A stretch of 59,397 nt of DNA from Candidatus Roseilinea mizusawaensis (lineage in GTDB: Bacteria > Chloroflexota > Anaerolineae > J036 > Brachytrichaceae), in the NCBI GenBank assembly GCA_016841965.1, contig JAEANN010000025.1, positions 1 to 59,397 on the forward strand, read 5' to 3'. How positions within the stretch are numbered: the first letter of the stretch is position 1; the number at the start of each line of letters is the position of its first letter. Below, piece by piece: positions 14,807 through 24,378 of the stretch. Under the pieces are notes generated by a model that was not told the origin of the DNA, ran no database searches, and saw only the letters and a list, made by a program, of their open reading frames with translations. Made by a program: the position numbers and the translations under genes.

Positions 14807-16402
14807 TCAATCCATTTTCTTGAGGATAAGTTCAAACCGGCTGCCCTTGCCTGGCTCGCTGGTCACACTCACCCGGCCATTATGAGCCTGAACAATGCTC
14901 TTCACGATAGCCAGGCCCAGCCCACTGCCTTCGCCGCGCGCGTGACGACTACGATAGAAGCGATCAAAGATGCGCGGCAGATCATCGGGCGCGATACCCG
15001 GCCCTGTATCCTGCACCATAAAGGCTGCCACACCCTCACCGGCCTTTAGCACAACATCGACACGCCCACCTTCTGGCGTGAACTTCAGCCCGTTGTCAAT
15101 CAGATTGCTGAGGGCCATCTCGATGCGCGCCCGGTCGCAGCGCAGCTTAAGTGGCGCTTCCGGCGTGCTCAGGCTCAGCGTCAGGCCCTTTTCGGCGGCA
15201 ACCGGCTTGAAGGCAGCCACCACCGCCTGGGCAATCTCGCGCGCATCGTGATCGCCCCATTCCAATTGCGCCAAGCCGGCATCCAGGCGCGAGAGGTTCA
15301 ACAGATTGCTGGTGATCCACTCCAGTCGCTCGATTTGACGCTGGCTCTCGGCGAGGAACTCTGCGCGTGCGACGGCGTCTTCGGCGGCCGGCCCCTGCAT
15401 CAGTTCATTGAACGACTTGAGCGCCGTGATGGGTGTGCGCAGTTCGTGCGAGGCATCGGCCACAAAACGTCGCAGGGTATCACGCTCTGCCTCCAGCTCG
15501 GCAAAGCTGCGCTGAAGCTGGTCGGCCATGCGGTCGAATTGCGCGCCGAGCTGGCCGATCTCGTCGCGCGTTGTCACACCGGCGCGCGCGCTCAGGTCGC
15601 CCTTGCTCATGCGGTCGGCAGCGGCGGCAAGGGATTTGAGCGGGGAGGTCACACTTCGCCCAATGAATAGACCTGCCAGCCCGGCTACAAGCGTCGCGCC
15701 GGCCCCGGCGAATAGGAGCGCCCGCGCTGTGGTGTCAAGCGCCTCACTGCCAAAATCGGGCGGCTCACTCAGCTCCACGTAGCCGGCCGGCCGGCTGCGG
15801 TCGCCGATCGGCAAGCGCACGACAAGATTTGAGCGCCGCGTCTGCTCGCCCTGTTCCGGCTTCAACTTTTCCAACTCTGTGCGCGACAACAGCTCGATGA
15901 CAAAGCGGCTGCCCCATGCGTTTTCAACACGCCGAACGATCAGGAAATTGGCGCCGGCAGGCAGCTCGCCGACCGAAGACCACTCGACCGGCTGCGCGCG
16001 GCTCATCAACACCGACAGCACGATGGGGCGATTTGCATCGCCTGCCATCACTTCACCGGTTGGATCAGGCGGCAGAATCCAGACCATATCGTTTTCTGCA
16101 TCGTGCGGCCCGGAGTCAACCAGCACACGTTGGCGGGCATCCAAAATGCGCACCCGCACGTTGCCGGCAAATGCTGATGTGTGCGCCAGTTGGCGCAATG
16201 CATAGGTGTTGGCGCGTGCGCCCATCAATGCCTCGGCCTGGCGCGCGACAGCCTGGGCATTGGCGGTCAGGTAATTAACCTCCTGCTGCTCGATGTGCCG
16301 TTGAATCAGCGACAACGCCAGGGCAGCCACTAGCCCAACGGCCAACACCGTCAGCAGCATGTAGCTGGCAACCAGACGCCAGCGAATCGATCGCACATCC
16401 AT
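14807..16402 (-). CDS. Sensor histidine kinase with HAMP domain (second two-component system)
   Basis: The 531-residue protein has a first membrane helix at about 11-35 and a large external domain of about 190 residues. A second helix (ALLFAGAGATLVAGLAGLF) leads into a HAMP domain (SPLKSLAAAADRMSKGDLSAR). The kinase core shows the phospho-accepting His in ASHELRTPI, N box LSNLIDNGLKFTP, and G boxes DTGPGIAPDDLP and GLGLAIVKSI. The start at 16402 (MDVRSIRWRL) places the first helix correctly. Its partner regulator gene lies upstream, separated by a gene for a secreted PDZ protein; all three face left and probably form one operon. Confidence 0.9.
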   Translation of the reverse strand: MDVRSIRWRLVASYMLLTVLAVGLVAALALSLIQRHIEQQEVNYLTANAQAVARQAEALMGARANTYALRQLAHTSAFAGNVRVRILDARQRVLVDSGPHDAENDMVWILPPDPTGEVMAGDANRPIVLSVLMSRAQPVEWSSVGELPAGANFLIVRRVENAWGSRFVIELLSRTELEKLKPEQGEQTRRSNLVVRLPIGDRSRPAGYVELSEPPDFGSEALDTTARALLFAGAGATLVAGLAGLFIGRSVTSPLKSLAAAADRMSKGDLSARAGVTTRDEIGQLGAQFDRMADQLQRSFAELEAERDTLRRFVADASHELRTPITALKSFNELMQGPAAEDAVARAEFLAESQRQIERLEWITSNLLNLSRLDAGLAQLEWGDHDAREIAQAVVAAFKPVAAEKGLTLSLSTPEAPLKLRCDRARIEMALSNLIDNGLKFTPEGGRVDVVLKAGEGVAAFMVQDTGPGIAPDDLPRIFDRFYRSRHARGEGSGLGLAIVKSIVQAHNGRVSVTSEPGKGSRFELILKKMD

Positions 16403-16428
16403 TTTGAAAACCCTGTTGCGAGAAAATC

Positions 16429-16456
16429 GCCCTCTCCCCATTGGCGGGGAGAGGGC
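16429..16456. terminator. Strong hairpin between the PDZ-protein and kinase genes
   Basis: An 11-bp perfect stem (GCCCTCTCCCC with GGGGAGAGGGC) closes a 6-nt loop. No T run follows on either strand. It may act as an mRNA-stabilising or partial termination element that lowers kinase expression, or it may be a member of a widespread palindromic repeat family. Confidence 0.5.
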
Positions 16457-16503
16457 ATCCTGAGGGGGAGAGCATGGATGCAATTATCTTGTTTGAGAAC
16501 GGC

Positions 16504-17793
16504 CTACAAACTCTCGCCAAGCGGCGGTCGCTGTTCGGCCGGCCACTGCGGCAGATTATCGAACAAGCCGGGCAGCATCTTAAAAAGATCATCGGGCAAC
16601 GTCCAGCCACTCTGATCGTCTTCGCTGGCCGGCGCAACACGTGGCCGGGCGGCCAGCGAGACGCCCAGATATGCCGCACCCTTCTTGTCGGGATGTTCGC
16701 CCAGAATTGCAGATACCTTGAGCGTCTCGTTGCTGCGGCTCACTTCGAGCGTGATCGTGTCGCCAGGCTTGCGCCGGCCGATCGCATTCACCAGCTCGCG
16801 CGGATCATCCATGTCGGCGCCGTCCAGGCTGAGGATGACATCATCCACCTTCAGGCCGGCGGCGGCTGCGGGGCTGCCGGTCACGACACTGCGCACCACA
16901 ATCTCGGTCGATACCGGCGCGCGCGGCAGGCGGGGCATTTTCGGCAGGACACGCCAGCTCCACATCGGCCCGGCGAACGTGTATTGCACACCCAGATACG
17001 CTTTGCTCGCGTCAGCGGGGTTCGCGCCCAGTGTGACCGTCACGGCGCGACGTTGCTGATTCTGCCCAAGCACCTCCAGCGTCACGCGCTCGCCGGGCTT
17101 GTATTGACCGATCAGGGCAGCCAGCGTGTTGGACATATCGACGGTTACGCCATTGACGGCGCTGATCACGTCGCCGGCCACCAGCCCGGCCTTAGCAGCC
17201 GGCGTGTCGGTCAACACCTCGACGATCATCGCGCCGGGGCCAACCTGCGCACCGGTCACAATCTTGCGCATCTCGATGCCGGGCTTGATTTGCCAGCGCG
17301 GTGCGCCGGGCAGCAGCTTGTCGAAACCGTCGGCGTCGTCAGCCAGTGATAGGCCCAGATAAGCCCGGCCATCCTGGTCGCCCAATGTCACCCTAAAGGC
17401 GCGTGTTTCGTCGCCGCGCAGCACTGAGACACTCACTGCATCGCCGGGCTTTCGATCAGCCAGGAAGGCTGCCACATCCGACACCGTATTCACTTCTGTG
17501 TCGGCGAGCTTGACGACGATGTCACCCCGGCGCAGGCCGGCGCGCGCCGCCGGGCCATCGGCCTCGACACGAACAATCAACACGCCCTTCTCATTGCTAT
17601 CACGCTGACTCAACACCGCTGCCTGCGCCGCTGCCTGCGCCGCTGCCTGCGCCGCTGCCGGCGCCGCTGCCGGCGCCGCTGTCTGCGCCGCTGCCTGCGC
17701 GACAGTCGCGCCAGACACAATGATGCCGACAATCGCCAGAGCCAGCGCCGCCGCACTTGCAAGGGCAATCGCTACTATTCGCTTCGTTTTCAT
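16504..17793 (-). CDS. Secreted or membrane-anchored protein with three PDZ domains
   Basis: The 429-residue protein begins with MKTKR and a hydrophobic signal/anchor (about 5-30), then an Ala/Gln-rich linker encoded by seven 12-bp repeats. Three PDZ domains follow, each with a GLxxGDxI-type peptide-binding core: GLRRGDIVVKL, GLVAGDVISAV and GLKVDDVILSL. There is no trypsin-like Ser-protease domain, so it is not a complete DegP/HtrA protein. It may bind exposed C-termini of envelope proteins and inform the adjacent kinase (inference from position between regulator and kinase). GGAGG lies 12 nt before the ATG at 17793. Confidence 0.82.
   Translation of the reverse strand: MKTKRIVAIALASAAALALAIVGIIVSGATVAQAAAQTAAPAAAPAAAQAAAQAAAQAAVLSQRDSNEKGVLIVRVEADGPAARAGLRRGDIVVKLADTEVNTVSDVAAFLADRKPGDAVSVSVLRGDETRAFRVTLGDQDGRAYLGLSLADDADGFDKLLPGAPRWQIKPGIEMRKIVTGAQVGPGAMIVEVLTDTPAAKAGLVAGDVISAVNGVTVDMSNTLAALIGQYKPGERVTLEVLGQNQQRRAVTVTLGANPADASKAYLGVQYTFAGPMWSWRVLPKMPRLPRAPVSTEIVVRSVVTGSPAAAAGLKVDDVILSLDGADMDDPRELVNAIGRRKPGDTITLEVSRSNETLKVSAILGEHPDKKGAAYLGVSLAARPRVAPASEDDQSGWTLPDDLFKMLPGLFDNLPQWPAEQRPPLGESL
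17616..17699. repeat. 12-bp tandem repeat, seven copies, coding for an Ala/Gln linker
   Basis: The unit CCGCTGCCTGCG is repeated seven times, with one or two changes in three copies. It lies in frame inside the PDZ-protein gene, just after the signal segment, and encodes AQAA/APAA units. Copy changes would keep the frame. Confidence 0.9.
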
Positions 17794-17972
17794 ATCTTGT
17801 TTCAACCTCCGCATTCTCGACATAGGCCGATCAGGCGCTATGGTTGAACATGATGGTATAGAAAGCAGATTGCGCGAGGATTACGGCGCGCTTAAGACTT
17901 CGCAACATTCCCCATCCTGCCGCCAGGCCGGCCTCGCCGCAGACGGGACAGACGGGACAAACAACGCGCTCG

Positions 17973-18671
17973 TCATGGCTTGAATCGGTAGCCAATGCCG
18001 CGCGCCGTGAGGATATGTTGGGGTGCAGCCGGGTCTTCTTCGAGCTTCTCACGCAGATGCCGGATATGCACATCGATCGTCCGATCATCTTCGATGTCGC
18101 TGGTGTAGCCCCACACGGCTTCGACCAGAGCTTCGCGGCTGATGGGACGCTCTGCATTGGCGATGAGATGCTTCAGCAGGCGAAACTCGGTTGGCGTCAG
18201 ATTAGCCGGCCGGCCATCGCGAAACACCAGCAGCCGATCCCAATCCACCTCGATCGCGCCGAAGCGGGTGCGGCCGGCGATGGCCGTGCTGGCCAGTTCG
18301 CCATAGGCGCGGCGCAACTGTGCGCGCAGGCGCGTAATGACCTCGCGCACCGAAAACGGTTTCACGACATAGTCATCCGCGCCCAGTTCCAGGCCCACGA
18401 TTTTGTCAACCTCATCATCACGCGCGGTCAGCATGATGATAGGCAGGCGCAAGCCTTCGGCGCGCATCTGCCGGCACACATCGAATCCGCTCATGCCGGG
18501 CAGGCGAATGTCCAACAAGACAGCCCGCACTTCGCCCTGGCGCGCCACTTCCAACGCTTGGTGCCCGTTGTCCACCCACACCGGCTCGAATCCCTCTGCT
18601 TTGAGCGCGTAGGTCAACCCACGCGCCACGGCAGGCTCATCTTCGACAACAAGAATACTTTCTCCGGCCAT
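17973..18671 (-). CDS. OmpR/PhoB-family response regulator (second two-component system)
   Basis: The 232-residue protein has an intact receiver (acidic residues in VVEDE, Asp in LLDIRLPG, Thr in LTARDD, Lys in VVKPF) and a winged-helix DNA-binding domain with LTPTEFRLLKHLI, ending ILTARGIGYRF. The start at 18671 (MAGESILVVEDE) gives normal length. There is no ribosome-binding site, but TATACT lies 8 nt before the ATG, so the mRNA may begin at or next to the start codon. It is first in the run of regulator, PDZ protein and kinase genes. The signal sensed is not known. Confidence 0.92.
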   Translation of the reverse strand: MAGESILVVEDEPAVARGLTYALKAEGFEPVWVDNGHQALEVARQGEVRAVLLDIRLPGMSGFDVCRQMRAEGLRLPIIMLTARDDEVDKIVGLELGADDYVVKPFSVREVITRLRAQLRRAYGELASTAIAGRTRFGAIEVDWDRLLVFRDGRPANLTPTEFRLLKHLIANAERPISREALVEAVWGYTSDIEDDRTIDVHIRHLREKLEEDPAAPQHILTARGIGYRFKP

Positions 18672-18679
18672 CAGATAGC

Positions 18680-18685
18680 AGTATA
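18680..18685 (-). promoter_or_regulatory. Candidate -10 element for a leaderless response-regulator mRNA
   Basis: TATACT on the minus strand ends 8 nt before the ATG at 18671, which would place the transcript start at the start codon or one base before it. Confidence 0.45.
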
Positions 18686-18767
18686 TGCGGCGCGTGTGGT
18701 ATGTGGGATGTTGGCACAAGCCGCCGGCTGGGCCAACCGGTCTGGCTGACGCCGGAGCAGACCTGTG

Positions 18768-18785
18768 GGTCTCGTGAACGAGACC
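18768..18785. other. Hairpin downstream of the coiled-coil membrane protein gene
   Basis: GGTCTCG and CGAGACC form a perfect 7-bp stem with a TGAA loop. It lies in the 190-nt gap between two leftward genes. The 13-mer GCAGACCTGTGGG overlaps its left edge (18757-18769) and recurs at 41117-41129, also in a gap, which suggests a dispersed repeat. Confidence 0.4.
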
Positions 18786-18861
18786 GCCGAGGGTGATTCT
18801 TCTGAGCAGGCTGCGTGGCATGACGCAGACTGCACCGGGGGGCGGGCCGTTTTGGCGCCGG

Positions 18862-19581
18862 CTAGGCAGCCGAACCGCCGCCCAGTTCACGATACGCTGA
18901 CGACAGATCCTCAAGCTTGCTGTTGCTCTCGTTGAGATCAGACAGCAATTGTTCGGCGCGCCGAGTGTCTCTGGCCAACTCGACCTGCACCATATTCATG
19001 GGCACGGCAGCCAACGTGTCAAGCGACTGATGGATGCGCGCCAGCAAATCGTTCTCCAACATCGTGATCTGCTGAACGGTCTCGCGGCCCTGATCGGTTT
19101 TGGGGTCGGCTGTGCGCTTGATGCGCCGCAAGCGCGCCAGTCGCCATAGGGCGGCGGCGATGTTGGCCGGCACGGCCTCGGCCTGTTGAAGCAATAGCGT
19201 GCGCTGCGTTTGCGACGTTGCACCGCGGCGCACAGCAGCAAGCACTTCGCCGGCGAGTTTGACAGCCCGCTTCACCAGCAAGCGTTCTTCGGTGCTGACG
19301 CCCAGGCGCGGCACCAGGTAGATCGCCGGCTTGCCGATCCACTTGCGGATGCGCGTGAGCGTCGCAGCGTGCCATGCCGTGAATCCGCCAGGCTGATCGG
19401 CGGCAAGATAGGCGTCGTCTCGAAACACGTCGGCGACTGCCAGCAACGCAAGAAGGAGCGCCGGCGCTGCCAGCAACACCCAGCTCGCTTGGGTGACAAT
19501 CAGGTAAGCCAGAAAGCTCAGACCGGCGCACGTTCCGATTAACGCGAGAATGGCGCAACCCGCGCCGCCTTTATTTTGCAT
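18862..19581 (-). CDS. Hypothetical membrane protein with two helices and a C-terminal helical/coiled-coil region
   Basis: The 239-residue protein starts at an ATG preceded by CGGAGTG. Two adjacent hydrophobic segments lie at about 8-30 and 32-50 (AGCAILALIGTCAGLSF and ASWVLLAAPALLLALLAV). The rest is soluble and strongly helical. The final 70 residues (QITMLENDLLARIHQSLDTL onward) look like a coiled coil rich in Glu, Leu and Asn. No domain is recognised. It lies upstream of the second two-component system on the same strand but 190 nt away and with a hairpin between, so it is probably a separate transcript. Confidence 0.6.
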   Translation of the reverse strand: MQNKGGAGCAILALIGTCAGLSFLAYLIVTQASWVLLAAPALLLALLAVADVFRDDAYLAADQPGGFTAWHAATLTRIRKWIGKPAIYLVPRLGVSTEERLLVKRAVKLAGEVLAAVRRGATSQTQRTLLLQQAEAVPANIAAALWRLARLRRIKRTADPKTDQGRETVQQITMLENDLLARIHQSLDTLAAVPMNMVQVELARDTRRAEQLLSDLNESNSKLEDLSSAYRELGGGSAA

Positions 19582-19651
19582 GTGAAATCACTCCGGGATC
19601 GGGCCAGACGATCACCTGACACACGCCCGCATTGTACTGTCGCGCTTTGGG

Positions 19652-19657
19652 TATAAT
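19652..19657 (+). promoter_or_regulatory. Candidate -10 element upstream of the NMT1-type transporter operon
   Basis: A perfect TATAAT stands 114 nt before the start of the binding-protein gene. A -35 match is weak at normal spacing. The leader of about 105 nt does not show a recognisable riboswitch core. Confidence 0.4.
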
Positions 19658-19771
19658 TGACCTGAGCCTCCTAACCGCGCTGTTGGCATGGCGATTTACC
19701 GATCGTGTGTGTCTTAAAATCTTCTGGCGCGACCCAGAACAATTCCAAACAACTGACCCGGAGGAATTTCC

Positions 19772-20863
<1,092 letters not shown>

Positions 20864-20880
20864 AACAGTCCGCCAAACAA

Positions 20881-20920
20881 CAGGGGCGCAGCGGGGCGGG
20901 ACATGCCCGCTGCGCCCCTG
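20881..20920 (+). terminator. 15-bp hairpin between binding-protein and ATPase genes
   Basis: A perfect 15-bp stem (20881-20895 with 20906-20920) encloses a 10-nt loop and is followed by TTTCG. The position between a binding-protein gene and its membrane-component genes fits a partial terminator or 3' stabiliser that keeps the binding protein in excess. Confidence 0.7.
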
Positions 20921-20942
20921 TTTCGTGTCATCCCCCTCATCC

Positions 20943-21734
20943 ATGACATCCATCCCCTGTGTTGAGCTGCGCAGTGTGTCGTTACGTTATCACAGCGACG
21001 GAAAGCCCGTGCACGCGCTGGAAGATGTGTCCCTGACCGTCGAACAGGGCGAATTCGTGTCCATCGCCGGCCCAAGCGGCTGTGGCAAAACCACTATCCT
21101 GAGACTGGTCTCTGGGCTAATGCCGCCCACATGCGGACAAGTGTTGATTGACGGCCAGCCAATCGTCGGCCCTCAGAAGCGCGTCGGCATGGCTTTTCAA
21201 AATCCATCGTTATTACCCTGGCGTAGCGCGCTGGAAAACGTGCTACTGCCACTGGAAGTCGTTCAGCCTCATCGCAGCCAGTTCAACGCGCGCCGCAAAG
21301 CGTATGAAGAAGAAGCGCATCGGCTGCTGCGCATCGTCGGGCTAGACGGCTTCGCCGATAAGCCCCCCTATCAACTGTCGGGCGGGATGCAGCAACGCGT
21401 GGCGCTATGTCGCGCGCTGATTCATCAACCAGAGATCTTGCTGCTCGACGAGCCATTTGCAGCCCTCGACGCCTTCACCCGCGAAGAACTGTGGGGTGTG
21501 CTGCAGGAGTTGTGGACGGTGCGTCGTTGCACCGTCATCATGGTCACGCATGACTTGCGCGAGGCAGTTTTTCTGTCCAACCAAGTCTTGGTGATGAGCA
21601 AACGCCCCGGCACGATCGTTCACCAGCAAATCATCGACCTGCCGCGCCCACGCACACTCGAGCAAACCTTCGACCCTCGTTTTGTGGATTGCGTGCGACA
21701 AATCTACGACAAAATCGGTGAGGTGCGTCAATGA
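20943..21734 (+). CDS. ABC transporter ATP-binding protein, SsuB/TauB type
   Basis: The 263-residue ATPase shows Walker A GPSGCGKTT (about residue 43), Q-loop region MAFQNPSLLPWRS, signature LSGGMQQRVALCRAL, Walker B ILLLDEPFAALD and the switch His in VTHDLREAV. The ATG at 20943 (MTSIPCVELR) places Walker A at the usual distance; the frame extends only six codons further to a GTG near the hairpin. Its stop codon overlaps the start of the permease gene (ATGA), so the two are co-translated. It powers the NMT1-type importer. Confidence 0.92.
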   Translation: MTSIPCVELRSVSLRYHSDGKPVHALEDVSLTVEQGEFVSIAGPSGCGKTTILRLVSGLMPPTCGQVLIDGQPIVGPQKRVGMAFQNPSLLPWRSALENVLLPLEVVQPHRSQFNARRKAYEEEAHRLLRIVGLDGFADKPPYQLSGGMQQRVALCRALIHQPEILLLDEPFAALDAFTREELWGVLQELWTVRRCTVIMVTHDLREAVFLSNQVLVMSKRPGTIVHQQIIDLPRPRTLEQTFDPRFVDCVRQIYDKIGEVRQ

Positions 21735-22507
21735 GCGAGACACTGCGTTTACGTGTGCAGTCTTTTGCGCCGCCTGTTGTCGCTATTGCGCTGTTTGCTG
21801 CTGCATGGGAGATTGGCTGCCTGGCGTTCAACGTGGATGAATTTGTGTTGCCCCGCCCTAGCGTCGCTTTCGCTTCGTACTTGAAATGGCAGTCGGCAAT
21901 CTGGCCAAACGCCCTGCAAACCCTGATGACCACTGTGATTGGTTTTGGGCTGGCAATCGTGCTGGGCGTGGCACTGGGAGCGGTGATCGGCTACTCGGCG
22001 CTGATGTATCGGGCGCTGTATCCGCTGCTGATTGCGTTTAACTCTGTGCCAAAGGCGGCGCTGGTGCCGGTATTTGTGATTTGGTTTGGCATCGGCACCA
22101 TCCCGGCGATACTGATCGCCTTTCTCATTTCTTTCTTTCCGATTGCCGTCAACGTGGCCACCGGCATCGCAACAGTCGAGCCGGAACTGCGCGATGTGCT
22201 ACGCTCGCTGGGCGCCAGCCAATTCGACATATTTCGCAAAGTCGGTTTTCCACGCGCTGCGCCCTATTTCTTCGCCTCGCTGAAGGTGGCGATCACACTG
22301 GCGTTCGTCGGGTCGGTCATCGCTGAACTGGGTGCGTCGAACAATGGCATCGGCAACATGATGGTCATTGCCAGTTCGCGCTTTGAGGTGCCGCTGGTGT
22401 TCGCCGGCCTGATGGTGGTGGCCGTGATGGGCATTGCACTGTACGCTGTGTTTGCGCTGCTGGAGCGCCGGCTGGCTGCCTGGGCGTATCGCAGCCGGTC
22501 GGTGTGA
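21731..22507 (+). CDS. ABC transporter permease, SsuC/TauC type
   Basis: The 258-residue protein has about six membrane helices and the cytoplasmic coupling motif RSLGASQFDIFRKVGFPRAAP, standard for this permease family. The start codon overlaps the ATPase stop by 4 nt. It completes the importer with the upstream lipoprotein and ATPase. The Lys residue and motif KAALVPVFVIWFGIG are typical of SsuC/TauC/NrtB relatives. Cargo is not known. Confidence 0.9.
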   Translation: MSETLRLRVQSFAPPVVAIALFAAAWEIGCLAFNVDEFVLPRPSVAFASYLKWQSAIWPNALQTLMTTVIGFGLAIVLGVALGAVIGYSALMYRALYPLLIAFNSVPKAALVPVFVIWFGIGTIPAILIAFLISFFPIAVNVATGIATVEPELRDVLRSLGASQFDIFRKVGFPRAAPYFFASLKVAITLAFVGSVIAELGASNNGIGNMMVIASSRFEVPLVFAGLMVVAVMGIALYAVFALLERRLAAWAYRSRSV

Positions 22508-22859
22508 CGCGCCGGCCATCGCCCTCATCCTCTCATACACTTTGATTAAGCTCGGCGCAGCCTAAGTCGCACCGACGGGCTTGCATTGCTGAGTGCAGAC
22601 TGCACGCCAAGCGGTGCGCGCGAAGCCATGCCTGCCCTGCAGGGTGCGCTTGTGATCGCCAAGCTCAGCATAGCAGCGCGGGTTCGATGTCTCACGAATC
22701 GCCATCGCCCCAGCCAAGGCGCCAGCATATCCCGCCGTGCCTGAGACACAGCACAGTCAACAGATCGGGGCACGTGGTACGATGCAATTGCGCATCATGC
22801 GCGCTCTCTTTCGAGCAGGGCGCCGGCCAGCTCACATCATGGCAACAAGAGGTTACAAG
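22508..22859. other. 352-nt gap without a recognisable gene
   Basis: I see no convincing coding frame, tRNA or riboswitch. There are short self-complementary pieces (for example CCTGCAGG near 22635) and a -10-like TACGAT near 22778 that might serve the next gene. Confidence 0.4.
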
Positions 22860-23225
22860 ATGAACAACCCGCCAGGAATCTATCAACCTGGCCCGCGGCA
22901 GTACATCCTGTGCTATGCGGTCTGGATCGTGCTATCGGCGATCACGGTCTGGCTGGGCCAGCAGGTGCGGACAAACCTGATCCAGCATCCCATGCCATTC
23001 TCCGGCCTCAACTACTGGGTAGTGGGCGCCATCAACCAGATCAGTTTCTTGGTCAGCGGCTTGCTCACCCTCATTGGCATTCTGGTCATGGAACACTACC
23101 TGCGCCGTGGTATAGAAAAGCAGAATTTCTGGCCGCGTGTGCTGCGGGTTGCCATCATTCTGGCCGCGATTCTGGGCGGGTCGTATCTGGCAAACCGGAT
23201 CATGTTCGCCATCTTCCTGGGCTGA
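22860..23225 (+). CDS. Hypothetical membrane protein with three helices
   Basis: The 121-residue protein starts at an ATG with GAGG about 8 nt upstream. Hydrophobic segments occur at about 17-35, 53-78 and 92-117, with a Tyr/Pro-rich N-terminus. No domain or conserved active-site pattern is recognised. It is flanked by gaps of 352 and 237 nt, so it is likely monocistronic. The longer frame back to 22737 lacks a ribosome-binding site. Confidence 0.6.
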   Translation: MNNPPGIYQPGPRQYILCYAVWIVLSAITVWLGQQVRTNLIQHPMPFSGLNYWVVGAINQISFLVSGLLTLIGILVMEHYLRRGIEKQNFWPRVLRVAIILAAILGGSYLANRIMFAIFLG

Positions 23226-23462
23226 CTCAGCCATAAGTACACCGCAAAGCCGAGATGGGCCGCCGGCAGCAGGTCGCCTACCTTTCGAGTTGCCTTCATG
23301 GATGAAAGCCGTGCGCAACTAGAAGCCGGACCTGCCCCATGACTCGGAGAACCCGCTATACCCTTTCGGACACGGGTTGACGTGACGTATTGAGCAAAGT
23401 GTCAGGCGCTGCATATCGTCAAGTCGAGATGTGCGACGCCCGAATCAAATCAAGGAGGCACG

Positions 23463-24320
23463 ATGACGACATGGCAATCTGACTTTATCGAAGCGAACGG
23501 GCTGAAGCTGCACTACACACACACAGGCGCACGCACAGGCGCACGCACGGGCGCGCGCACTGGCGGCGGCAGCAGCAAGCCGCAGGTCGTTCTGGCGCAC
23601 GGCTTCTCGGACGACGGCTTGTGCTGGACACCGGTAGCCGAAGCGCTGCAAGCGGACTACGACGTGATCATGGTCGACGCGCGCGGGCACGGCAAGTCGG
23701 ACGGGCCGGAGCAAGGCTATGGCTCGGCCGAACACGCCGCCGATTACGCCGGCGTCATCACCGGCTTGCAGCTCAAGCGACCGGCCGTGCTGGGCCACTC
23801 CATGGGCGCGCTGACAGCCCTGGCGCTGGCCGGCCTATATCCTGATTTGCCCGGCATGATCTTATTGGAAGACCCGCCGCCCTTCTGGTTCCCGATGCCC
23901 GAACGCACCCTGCCAGGCCGCAGATCGGGCATGGGGCAGTGGATCATCGACACCAAGCGCAAGACGCGCGAAGAACTGATTGCGCTGTGCCGCGCTCAGT
24001 CACCCAACTGGTCAGAAGCAGAACTGGGGCCATGGGCCGACTCGAAACTGCGCTTCAGCTTCAACGTGCTCAATCAGGAAGGCTCGGCGCCGGTGGATTG
24101 GGAGGCATTGATCCGCAACATCCGTTGCCCCGCCCTGCTGATCACCGCCGATCCAGAGCGCGGCGCGATCGTGACGCCGGAGAGCGCAGCAGCACTGAAG
24201 CCCCTGCTGCCCAACGTGCGCATCGAGCACATCGCCGGGGCCGGCCACAGCATCCGCCGCGATCAGTTTGCCCGTTACATGGAAGTCGTCAAGGCGTTTC
24301 TGGCACAGAAAACGGCTTGA
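23463..24320 (+). CDS. Alpha/beta hydrolase fold enzyme
   Basis: The 285-residue protein has the alpha/beta-hydrolase oxyanion strand VVLAHGFSDDG, the nucleophile elbow GHSMGA with Ser about 113, and the catalytic His about 262 in GAGHSIR; the acid is probably the Asp in LLITADPERG. Substrate cannot be predicted; such proteins may be esterases, C-C hydrolases or haloperoxidase-like. AAGGAGG precedes the ATG. An odd GARTGARTGART insert near residue 21, encoded by 12-bp repeats, lengthens the first hairpin loop. It is followed closely by the rhamnosidase gene, so it may remove acyl groups from plant glycosides (inference). Confidence 0.85.
   Translation: MTTWQSDFIEANGLKLHYTHTGARTGARTGARTGGGSSKPQVVLAHGFSDDGLCWTPVAEALQADYDVIMVDARGHGKSDGPEQGYGSAEHAADYAGVITGLQLKRPAVLGHSMGALTALALAGLYPDLPGMILLEDPPPFWFPMPERTLPGRRSGMGQWIIDTKRKTREELIALCRAQSPNWSEAELGPWADSKLRFSFNVLNQEGSAPVDWEALIRNIRCPALLITADPERGAIVTPESAAALKPLLPNVRIEHIAGAGHSIRRDQFARYMEVVKAFLAQKTA
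23524..23559. repeat. 12-bp tandem repeat, three copies, in the hydrolase gene
   Basis: CAGGCGCACGCA-type units occur three times in frame and encode the GART repeats near the N-terminus. Flanking CACACA adds to the low complexity. Confidence 0.8.
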
Positions 24321-24322
24321 TT

Positions 24323-24359
24323 CATCCTTGCGCAAGGTGATGCGCCCTGCGCAGGGATG
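24323..24359. other. Imperfect hairpin between hydrolase and rhamnosidase genes
   Basis: Two 15-nt arms (24323-24337 and 24345-24359) pair at 13 positions around a 7-nt loop. Each arm also contains its own 12-nt palindrome. It is followed by seven A residues on the plus strand, so it is not a plus-strand terminator. Confidence 0.5.
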
Positions 24360-24378
24360 ATCTAAAAAAAGAGACAAG

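Noticed and set aside
17616-17699. Possible CRISPR-like array
   Set aside because: Repeats are 12 bp, directly adjacent and in frame within a coding region, with no spacers.
19658-19771. TPP riboswitch in the leader of the NMT1-type transporter
   Set aside because: No CUGAGA...GAUAAUGC-type thi-box elements could be found in the 114-nt leader.
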